Source: Blastocatellia bacterium (GTDB lineage: Bacteria > Acidobacteriota > Blastocatellia > Pyrinomonadales > Pyrinomonadaceae). From it: a DNA stretch of 5,992 nt. This document shows, one piece after another, positions 1 to 5,992 of this stretch. The first letter of the stretch is position 1. Every line of letters begins with the position of its first letter. Position numbers and translations under genes: made by a program. The notes beneath the pieces were generated by a model. That model was given only the letters and a program-made list of their open reading frames with translations. It had not been told where the DNA came from and did not search any database. The stretch covers positions 1 to 5,992 of the forward strand of contig PSRF01000418.1 of the NCBI GenBank assembly GCA_003175865.1. Direction: 5' to 3'.

Positions 1-672
1 GAGCAGGGAATTGAAGTTTGTTGTGTTGATACCTCTTGCGCATTTCATTCGACAGACCGAACCGAACGATCACTTCAAGTGAAATTAGCTTTAGCTCATG
101 CCGAGCTGGCATTGGCGCTGGGCGCACCATTGATTCGCGTCTTTCCAGACAAGATTCAACCGGGCGCTCATCGCGTCGAGACCCGCGATTACATATCCGA
201 ATCACTTCGGCAAATAGCTGAGAGAATGCCGCACGAAGTGCAGATTGCTTTGGAAACACATGGCGACTTCGCTCAAGCGGAAGCCTCCGCTGAGATAGTG
301 ATTAAAGCAAACCATCCAAAAGTGAAGTTAATCTGGGATGTCGCAAATTCCGCAGCGGCTGGTGACTCGATAAAAGAGGCTGCGCAGGTTGTCGAGCCTT
401 ACCTGGCCCACGTTCATCTGAGAGACGCACGACCGTTTGGCTCAGAACATTGGCTACCTGTTTTAGCTGGTCGAGGAAATGTATCTTTTGCCGAAACCTT
501 CGCTGGCCTCGAGAAAATCAAATACGACGGTTACATCAGTTTTGAATGGGAGAAGTATTGGCATCCCGAAATCGAAGAACCGGAGATTGCGTTGCCGGAT
601 TTCATAGATGCTATTCGCAGCCTGATTGCTGATGAAAGTGACACGACCCAATGTTCTGGTGTTGGCAAGTGA
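1..672 (+). CDS. Sugar phosphate isomerase/epimerase family TIM-barrel protein (5'-partial)
   Basis: The reading frame is open from the first base and stops with TGA at 670-672, leaving 223 codons. Family members are usually about 260-290 residues, so roughly 40-60 N-terminal residues lie outside the window. The family folds as a xylose-isomerase-like (AP endonuclease 2) TIM barrel and usually binds a divalent metal. Likely metal or active-site positions, numbered from the window edge, are E85 and H87 in ALETHGD, D113 in IWDVAN, H137/H139/D142 in HVHLRDA and E182 in SFEWEKYWHPE. Members interconvert or epimerise keto-sugars, inositol derivatives or related acids; the specific substrate cannot be read here. 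The protein appears cytoplasmic, although its N-terminus is not visible. It is followed, with a 41-base overlap, by a dehydrogenase, which suggests one operon. The last dozen residues, reading into the overlap, look like a non-conserved tail. The fold is fairly certain and the reaction is unknown. Confidence 0.88.
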   Translation, partial: EQGIEVCCVDTSCAFHSTDRTERSLQVKLALAHAELALALGAPLIRVFPDKIQPGAHRVETRDYISESLRQIAERMPHEVQIALETHGDFAQAEASAEIVIKANHPKVKLIWDVANSAAAGDSIKEAAQVVEPYLAHVHLRDARPFGSEHWLPVLAGRGNVSFAETFAGLEKIKYDGYISFEWEKYWHPEIEEPEIALPDFIDAIRSLIADESDTTQCSGVGK

Positions 673-1636
673 TGTTTTGTTCCAACACTTTTTTCCTTCA
701 GCGGCTCTAGAGAAATTGGGGGCTGCGACTGAGTGGACCCGATCTTCGCTGCGGGAAGATTCGACAGAACTGCGACATGAGATCAGTACCGCTGATGTCT
801 TAATGACCACCTGGCACTCTCCATTTCTGACACCCGACATGCTTGGCACGAAGAGCAGCGTCAAACTGATCGCGCATTGCGGTGGGGAAGTGAAGTCACG
901 AATTGCTGAATCCATCTTCGATTACGTGACGGTAACGAACGCTGCGGACCCGATGTCCCGCGGAGTAGCAGAGATGACATTGGCCTTGGTCCTAACCCTG
1001 GTGCGAAGAATTCCCGAATATGCCAATGAGATGCGCAAAGGTGTAATCAGGACCAACGAACAAGTAAGTGAAGGTGAAACATTGTTCGGGCGCAAAGTCG
1101 GTATCGTCGGGTTCGGACGAATAGGCCGGACGTTTGCGCAACTCTTGAAACCTTTCAATCTCGAACTGCTGGTTACTGATCCTTATGCACAACAGAATGT
1201 CGCTGAAGTAAATAATGTTAGATTGGTCGAACTTGACGAACTTGTCTCCTCTTGTTCAGTCGTGGTCCTGGCGGCAGCCCTAACGCCAGAGACTCGGCAC
1301 TTGTTCGATAAACGCCGCCTCGGGCTTCTTTTGGATGGCTCATACTTAATCAACGTTGCGCGCGGTGGACTGATTGATAATCAAGCATTAGTCGAGGAAT
1401 TGAAGTCCGGAAGAATAACGGCCGCACTCGATGTGACTGACCCGCTCGAGCCCCTTCCGGAGAACCATGAATTAAGAAAACTGCCAAATATAATTCTGAC
1501 GCCACACATCGCTGCCGGCGGGCTCGAAATGCGACGAGAAATTGGCATGCTAGCTGTTGAAGAAGTGGTCCGTTTTTCAAATGGTCAGCCGCCACTTAAC
1601 CGCGTAACACGAGAGATGCTCGCGACGATGACATGA
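632..1636 (+). CDS. D-isomer-specific 2-hydroxyacid dehydrogenase (NAD-binding)
   Basis: The 334-residue product has the family's usual length and the complete bi-lobed architecture. An N-terminal catalytic half (about 1-110) is followed by a Rossmann NAD domain (about 111-293), and the chain then returns to the catalytic lobe. The dinucleotide loop GFGRIG spans residues 160-165. An aspartate (D183 in VTDPY) sits where NAD-preferring enzymes bind the adenosine ribose. The catalytic triad is intact: R244 in NVARGG, E273 in DPLEPLP and H292 in LTPHIA. The family interconverts 2-hydroxyacids and 2-ketoacids in the cytoplasm. HCGGEVKSR (82-90) replaces the usual GxGxDxID segment of the substrate lobe, as in a subgroup of poorly characterised hydroxyacid dehydrogenases, so glycerate or phosphoglycerate should not be assumed. 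ATG 632 was chosen; TTG 626 is the only other close start because TGA at 623-625 blocks the frame. No clear Shine-Dalgarno is visible, consistent with coupling to the upstream gene. Confidence 0.93.
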   Translation: MKVTRPNVLVLASDVLFQHFFPSAALEKLGAATEWTRSSLREDSTELRHEISTADVLMTTWHSPFLTPDMLGTKSSVKLIAHCGGEVKSRIAESIFDYVTVTNAADPMSRGVAEMTLALVLTLVRRIPEYANEMRKGVIRTNEQVSEGETLFGRKVGIVGFGRIGRTFAQLLKPFNLELLVTDPYAQQNVAEVNNVRLVELDELVSSCSVVVLAAALTPETRHLFDKRRLGLLLDGSYLINVARGGLIDNQALVEELKSGRITAALDVTDPLEPLPENHELRKLPNIILTPHIAAGGLEMRREIGMLAVEEVVRFSNGQPPLNRVTREMLATMT

Positions 1637-1654
1637 TCGTGTATTGAGATTTTA

Positions 1655-2797
1655 GTGAGCACTCCACTTAACATTGATCAGTTAATTAAGGTAAAGAGCG
1701 TTGCGCTTCACCGTGTTCGTATACCGCTCATTGAGCCGTTTCGGATCAGCAATGGAACTGTTGTTGAGAAAGATTCGATCCTGATTGAAGTCACGACGTC
1801 AGATGGTACGACAGGTTGGGGAGAAGCCTCGCCAATGTCAGGCTCATTCTATTCCAGCGACACTCCTGACAGTTCATGGTGTGCGCTTAGTGAGAAGTTG
1901 ATTCCGTGGCTGCTCGAATTTTGCAACGTTGCGCCGCATCAGTTTTATGAGCGTTTGCGGGAGATCCCTGGGGACGCATTTGCAAAAGCTGGGCTCGATG
2001 GCGCGTTGTGGGATGCGTATGTCGTGGAACAACGAGTATCGCTTTGTGAGGCATTGGGGATAGGTCGACGTTCTGTTCCTTCCGGCGTAGCAATCGGAAT
2101 CTACCACACGGTTGACGAGCTTCTTGATCGTATTCGTCGCTATGTTCTCCAGGGATATCGACGAGTGAAGATCAAGATCGAGCCGGGGTGGGATATTGAC
2201 ATCGTAGCAGCGGTTCGAGAGCAGTTCCCGAACGTTCGATTGATGGTGGATGCGAATGCTGCTTACACGATTGCTGATAAACCGATCTTTCGTGAGTTAG
2301 ATCGGTATGGGCTGACGATGATCGAGCAGCCCTTCGCTGCCGATGCATTTGAGGAAGCGGGCGAGTTGCAACGAAATCTCAAAACAGCATTGTGTGCCGA
2401 TGAATCAGCAGACTCGCTAGTGTCTTTACAGCGTTTGATCAAACACAATGCAGCGCGAGTCATCAATATAAAAGTGCAACGAGTGGGGGGTCTTAGTGAA
2501 GCCCTTCTGATGCTTGATGCAGCACGAGCCGCTGATCTTGAGTGTTGGGTGGGAACGATGCCCGAATTGGGTGTTGCGTCAGCTCAAGGACTGCATCTTG
2601 CTATGCACTCCGGCTTTTCTTTTCCTACTGACATTGAAGCGTCAAGTCGCTGGTACGTTGATGATGTCATCGATCCTTTAATTGAGATTGATGAGAGTGG
2701 ATTCATTCACGTTCCGTCGGGTGTTGGGAGTGGATTCAACGTGTCGCGAGAGAAAGTGGAGAAATATTCGGTGGCGCGAGAGTTGTTCATTGCTTAA
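1655..2797 (+). CDS. Enolase-superfamily enzyme, MLE subgroup, OSBS/NSAR-like
   Basis: The 380-residue product matches the enolase superfamily: an N-terminal capping domain (about 15-135), a TIM barrel, and a C-terminal return to the cap. Catalytic residues of the muconate-lactonizing subgroup are all visible: K172-x-K174 in VKIKIEPGWD, metal ligands D199 (MVDAN), E224 (MIEQP) and D249 (ADES), and K273 in NIKVQRVGG. PGWD after KxK is typical of the o-succinylbenzoate synthase / N-succinylamino acid racemase family. So is the arginine three residues after the second lysine (R276), which has been linked to racemase activity in Amycolatopsis. The family's GGM motif near the barrel end is changed to GTM (WVGTMPELG, 298-306). 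No menaquinone gene is in view, so a MenC role is not supported; an N-acyl amino acid racemase or a related epimerase, dehydratase or cycloisomerase is possible. Translation starts at GTG 1655, directly after an in-frame TAG at 1652-1654, with only a weak GAGA upstream. It lies 18 bases after the dehydrogenase. Confidence 0.92.
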   Translation: MSTPLNIDQLIKVKSVALHRVRIPLIEPFRISNGTVVEKDSILIEVTTSDGTTGWGEASPMSGSFYSSDTPDSSWCALSEKLIPWLLEFCNVAPHQFYERLREIPGDAFAKAGLDGALWDAYVVEQRVSLCEALGIGRRSVPSGVAIGIYHTVDELLDRIRRYVLQGYRRVKIKIEPGWDIDIVAAVREQFPNVRLMVDANAAYTIADKPIFRELDRYGLTMIEQPFAADAFEEAGELQRNLKTALCADESADSLVSLQRLIKHNAARVINIKVQRVGGLSEALLMLDAARAADLECWVGTMPELGVASAQGLHLAMHSGFSFPTDIEASSRWYVDDVIDPLIEIDESGFIHVPSGVGSGFNVSREKVEKYSVARELFIA

Positions 2798-2847
2798 AGG
2801 GTCGAACAACCAGATGCAACTATTCAATGAAGTCGGCGATAGAAATG

Positions 2848-2855
2848 AGAAGGTG
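2848..2855 (+). promoter_or_regulatory. Ribosome binding site of the DUF5107-TPR gene
   Basis: AGAAGGTG is a near-consensus Shine-Dalgarno sequence (one mismatch to AGGAGGTG) ending 8 bases before ATG 2864. It fixes the start of the secreted protein and is the only strong ribosome binding site in the window; the dehydrogenase and the enolase-type gene have weak or no such signal. Confidence 0.8.
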
Positions 2856-2863
2856 TTTTGTTT

Positions 2864-2947
2864 ATGAAAGTCGCATTTACTAAATCACTTTATCCACTGA
2901 TCCTAAGCGCAACAATTTTGTTGCTGTCAGGAAGCGTCATAACTGCT
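2864..2947 (+). other. Signal peptide coding segment (Sec, signal peptidase I type)
   Basis: These 28 codons encode a short basic start (K2, K7), a hydrophobic stretch with LILSATILLLSG, and VITA before a polar QSSKD, which fits signal peptidase I cleavage after A28. No cysteine is near the site, so a lipoprotein is unlikely. The exact cleavage position is a judgement by eye; AQS leaves little room for a strong alternative. Confidence 0.8.
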
Positions 2948-5900
2948 CAGTCCTCAAAAGACGCTCCACGCGTTTGGGAGGAACCGCTCGTTATTCCAAC
3001 CTATGAGCTCAATCCTCCAAATCCCTATCCGGCACTAGTTGATTGGCAACGACGTAAATGGAGGCCTGTCTATCCGTACCCATTCCTTGATTCACTCGGA
3101 AGCACGAAAACAAACCACACGTGGAAAGCGGTTTATCTCGAGAACGAATATTTGAAAGTGACCGTGCTGCCCGAGCTAGGTGGGCACGTCTATCAAATCT
3201 TCGACAAAACACTGAATCGCGACATCATCTATTCAAACCCTGTTATGAAATATGCAATGGTCGCGCTCCGCGGCGCCTGGGTTTCCGGTGGGATTGAATG
3301 GAACTTTCCTGATGGTCACACACTTACCACCGTCGCCCCCATCGACTACGTGATTCGTACGGAGGCGGATGGAAGCGCCTCAGTTGCTGTTGGTGACACT
3401 GAACGTGTTCAGGGAATGCAATGGCAGGTGATATTGAGGCTGAGACCTGGAAAACGAGTTCTCGAGACCGAGGTCACTCTCAACAATCGCAGAGCGGTTC
3501 CGGGTCGTTACTGGTATTGGTCCACCGCTGGTGCACCAGCTGCACCCGATCTTCGATTCAACTATCCAATGCGTGAAGCTTATCCACACGCATTCTGGCC
3601 TGTATTCAAGTTTCCGATTGAGAAGGGCGTAGACATCGGTCGCTTCAGCGAAGTGCCGAATTTCCTTTCGCTGTTTGCACGCGATTCAAAACGAGACTAT
3701 TTCGGCATTTATTATGAAAAATCTGACTGGGGTGTTGTTCATGTTGCTGATCATACTGAGTTGCCCGGAAAGAAAACGTGGACGTGGGGCACAGATGATA
3801 ACGGCAACATCTGGATAGATAAGTTAACGGATGCGGGAGGTCAGTATGTCGAGTTTCAAGGTGGACGCTTTGAGACACAAATGGAACATCAGTTCATCGC
3901 GCCTCATCGCGTCGAACATTTCTTTGAGTATTGGTTTGGAGTAAGTCAAATGGGTGGGTCGTGGAACGAAGCCACCGGCGATGCTGCCCTAAGAATCAAT
4001 CCACAAGGTAATCGGGCAATCATTTCAGTCGCATCAAACGAACGTTTTAATCAAGCTGAGTTGACGTTGGCGGGTAGTGGAAAGCAGTTACATTCCTCTC
4101 GTGTTGACTTAGATCCGGCAAAGGTTTTTACAACCACGATCGAACTGCCAGCGAGTGCAGTCGGCAAACCATTAACAGTGACTCTCAAAAATAAAGATGG
4201 CCGAGTGCTGATCCAGTACCGAACAGATTCACCAGTCGATGACAACTCAGATTTCAAACCCGCCACGCGTCCAATTCCTGATCCAACGAATACATCCAGC
4301 GCTGAACAGCGATATGTGGAGGGACTTGCGTTCGATAAGAAGAGCAGAGAACGCGAAGCTCGTGAAGCTTACTTCGACGCGCTGAAGCGCGATCCATTTT
4401 TTGCACCTGCGCACATCGCATTAGGTCTCTCCTTTTATAGAAGTGGTGAATATCAGGTGGCCGCAGAGCATCTGGAAGCCGCACTCGTGCGAAACAAAGA
4501 TGCCGGCGATGCACACTACTATCTTGCACTGGTGCGGCGTGCGTTAGGCCAAACCTCAGAAGCGGAAGATCACCTGATCTGGCTTGTGCGATCAGGTTAT
4601 CGCGAATCGCTCGCTCGATATGTCCTTGGAGAAATTGCGCTATCGAGAGGCGATTACAAACAGGCGATTGAACATCTTGAACAAGGCGTGATGCGTGATT
4701 CGAGAGACCTGAAGGCTCGGACGGTTCTCGCGTTGGCTGAACGTCTGAATGGAAATTCGGAATCCGCGGCAGCCCGAATCGATCAAGTTGTAAACGAGTC
4801 GCCGATTGATTATCTGGCCCTTCACGAACAATTACTAACGAGCAAGGCAATTGGTAACGAGACAAAAGCCGGCGCCGCATCCCGTGAACTTCAACACCTT
4901 TTGTCGCGTGAACCAGATGCCGTGCTTGAACTAGCCTTTGACTATGTCGCCGTTGGTCAACAACAGGAAGCGATCAATGTAATTGAAGACGCTATCAAGC
5001 ATGGACCATCCGGCATCCTGGACGTAGATAAGTCGCGAATTCATCCGATGCTCTACTACACGCTTGGATACCTGTATGACAAGACTGGAAATTCAGACCG
5101 CGCTCGAGCTCAATATGCGTTAGCGATGAAAGGCGATCCATCGTTCGTCTTTCCGCACCGCGTCGAAGAGATCGATGTTCTTCGCGCGGCCCTCGCGGCG
5201 AACAAAACTGATGGGCGAGCTGCTTACTATCTCGGCAATGTGTTGGCCTCAAAAAACCGTGACAAAGAGGCGCTCGAAGCGTGGCGTGACGCCATCCGAC
5301 TCGATCCTACAAACACAGTTGCGCATCGAAACTTCGCGAGAGCTTTGTGGCTGACTGCGCAAAAACGAGATGAGGCGGCGATCCAGTACCAACAGGCTAT
5401 CACCAACTCGCCTAACGATTTCCGTCTTTACATTGAGTTCGACAGGTTACTTGCTGACATGGGAGCCACTGGCCAGCGAGTGAAATTACTGGAGTCAGCC
5501 CCTGAGACTGTTCGTGCTCAACCTGGTGCGGTGCAAGCGTTAGCAGGTGCGTATGTTGACTCGGGTCGGTTCAGTGAGGCGGCTAACCTACTCAGCAAGA
5601 CGACCTTTACATCAGGTGAAGGTGAAGATGCAGCTCTGGGCCTTTATCGCAGAGCTCACCTCGGATTAGCGCGCAAATATCGAGACACTGGTGATCACTT
5701 GCACGCTGCAACTGAGTTTGCAGCAGTCACAGAATTCCCGCGAAACTTTGGAGTTGGAAGACCTGCCATGCAATCGCAAGCACAATTTTATGTTGCCGCT
5801 GCCCGTGAGTATGAAGCAGGAGGCAAACGTGATGAAGCTGAACGATGGTGGAAACGAGCCGCTGAAGAAGAGCTAAACCCTCCTTCGCAACCGGAAGAAC

Positions 5901-5992
5901 CATGGTCAGAGAACTACTTCTACAAAGCAGTTGCCTTGCAGCATGTAGGACGCTCGGTTGAGGCTCGCAAACTTTACGAGCGACTTGCATTG
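2864..5992 (+). CDS. Exported DUF5107 domain protein with C-terminal TPR repeats (3'-partial)
   Basis: The frame is open for 1043 codons from ATG 2864 to the window end without a stop. Residues 1-28 form a Sec signal peptide: K2/K7, a hydrophobic core around 10-27, and likely cleavage after ITA28. There is no lipobox cysteine. Residues about 86-360 match the DUF5107 family as recalled, with ENEYLKVTVLPELGG (93-107), a GAWVSGGIEWNFP stretch (137-149), and HVADHTELPGKKTWTWG (293-309). This domain is thought to be related to the galactose mutarotase-like fold and has no reaction I can name. Residues about 375-455 look beta-rich, then a proline-rich linker leads to TPR-like helical pairs from about 480 to the end; clear ones are near 480-513, 515-547, 582-614, 727-760 and 784-817. 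Relatives are often about 1100 residues or more, so perhaps 50-100 residues are missing. The visible chain contains no cysteine. It begins 66 bases after the enolase-type gene, so it may belong to the same operon. A role in extracytoplasmic sugar recognition or processing is inferred only. Confidence 0.93.
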   Translation, partial: MKVAFTKSLYPLILSATILLLSGSVITAQSSKDAPRVWEEPLVIPTYELNPPNPYPALVDWQRRKWRPVYPYPFLDSLGSTKTNHTWKAVYLENEYLKVTVLPELGGHVYQIFDKTLNRDIIYSNPVMKYAMVALRGAWVSGGIEWNFPDGHTLTTVAPIDYVIRTEADGSASVAVGDTERVQGMQWQVILRLRPGKRVLETEVTLNNRRAVPGRYWYWSTAGAPAAPDLRFNYPMREAYPHAFWPVFKFPIEKGVDIGRFSEVPNFLSLFARDSKRDYFGIYYEKSDWGVVHVADHTELPGKKTWTWGTDDNGNIWIDKLTDAGGQYVEFQGGRFETQMEHQFIAPHRVEHFFEYWFGVSQMGGSWNEATGDAALRINPQGNRAIISVASNERFNQAELTLAGSGKQLHSSRVDLDPAKVFTTTIELPASAVGKPLTVTLKNKDGRVLIQYRTDSPVDDNSDFKPATRPIPDPTNTSSAEQRYVEGLAFDKKSREREAREAYFDALKRDPFFAPAHIALGLSFYRSGEYQVAAEHLEAALVRNKDAGDAHYYLALVRRALGQTSEAEDHLIWLVRSGYRESLARYVLGEIALSRGDYKQAIEHLEQGVMRDSRDLKARTVLALAERLNGNSESAAARIDQVVNESPIDYLALHEQLLTSKAIGNETKAGAASRELQHLLSREPDAVLELAFDYVAVGQQQEAINVIEDAIKHGPSGILDVDKSRIHPMLYYTLGYLYDKTGNSDRARAQYALAMKGDPSFVFPHRVEEIDVLRAALAANKTDGRAAYYLGNVLASKNRDKEALEAWRDAIRLDPTNTVAHRNFARALWLTAQKRDEAAIQYQQAITNSPNDFRLYIEFDRLLADMGATGQRVKLLESAPETVRAQPGAVQALAGAYVDSGRFSEAANLLSKTTFTSGEGEDAALGLYRRAHLGLARKYRDTGDHLHAATEFAAVTEFPRNFGVGRPAMQSQAQFYVAAAREYEAGGKRDEAERWWKRAAEEELNPPSQPEEPWSENYFYKAVALQHVGRSVEARKLYERLAL

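Noticed and set aside
608..625. A five-codon ATG mini-frame ending in TGA just before the dehydrogenase start, considered as a leader peptide.
   Set aside because: It lies within the isomerase coding region, has no Shine-Dalgarno and no regulatory codon pattern.
463..915. A 150-codon minus-strand open frame across the isomerase/dehydrogenase junction.
   Set aside because: It is antisense to two well-supported genes and its translation shows no family motif.
2782..2810. A perfect 7-base inverted repeat (GTTGTTC / GAACAAC) around the stop codon of the enolase-type gene, considered as a terminator.
   Set aside because: The stem is short and A+T-rich, the loop is 15 bases and no T-run follows, so it is at the level expected by chance.
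2682..2867. A 61-codon + strand frame bridging the end of the enolase-type gene and the next start.
   Set aside because: Most of it overlaps the conserved C-terminus of the enolase-type enzyme in another frame; no family resemblance or ribosome binding site was seen.
4254..4880. A 208-codon open frame on the minus strand.
   Set aside because: It lies wholly inside the TPR part of the exported protein, its translation is rich in Arg, Ser and His with no recognisable domain, and the + strand frame has a coherent TPR pattern.
5727..5990. An 87-codon minus-strand open frame near the window end.
   Set aside because: It is antisense to the TPR region of the exported protein and shows no recognisable domain.

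Overview
The window looks like part of a bacterial chromosome: four genes on the + strand, tightly packed, with moderate G+C by eye. No mobile element, RNA gene, CRISPR array or phage gene was seen. The gene families, especially a secreted DUF5107-TPR protein of more than 1000 residues beside sugar- or acid-converting enzymes, suggest a free-living heterotroph from a group such as Acidobacteriota, Verrucomicrobiota or Planctomycetota. That placement rests on recalled family distribution only and is weak.

Layout. Bases 1-672 hold the C-terminal part of a xylose-isomerase-like TIM-barrel protein (sugar phosphate isomerase/epimerase family), cut at its N-terminus by the window edge. Bases 632-1636 hold an NAD-dependent D-2-hydroxyacid dehydrogenase that overlaps the first gene by 41 bases. 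Bases 1655-2797 hold an enolase-superfamily enzyme of the muconate-lactonizing subgroup, closest in motifs to the o-succinylbenzoate synthase / N-succinylamino acid racemase (OSBS/NSAR) family. Sixty-six bases later, behind a good Shine-Dalgarno sequence, an exported protein begins at 2864 and stays open to the window end (1043 codons). It has a signal peptide, a DUF5107 domain, a probable beta-rich segment and many TPR-like helical repeats.

How they may work together. The first three genes are packed like one transcription unit and encode cytoplasmic enzymes that commonly isomerise, epimerise, oxidise/reduce or dehydrate small sugars and acids. The fourth acts outside the cytoplasm and carries a fold thought to be related to galactose mutarotase. 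A reasonable but unproven reading is a small catabolic cluster for an unidentified sugar acid or acylated compound, with the DUF5107-TPR protein recognising or processing the substrate outside the cytoplasm. The substrate cannot be named from the sequence. There is no unassigned gap longer than 66 bases.
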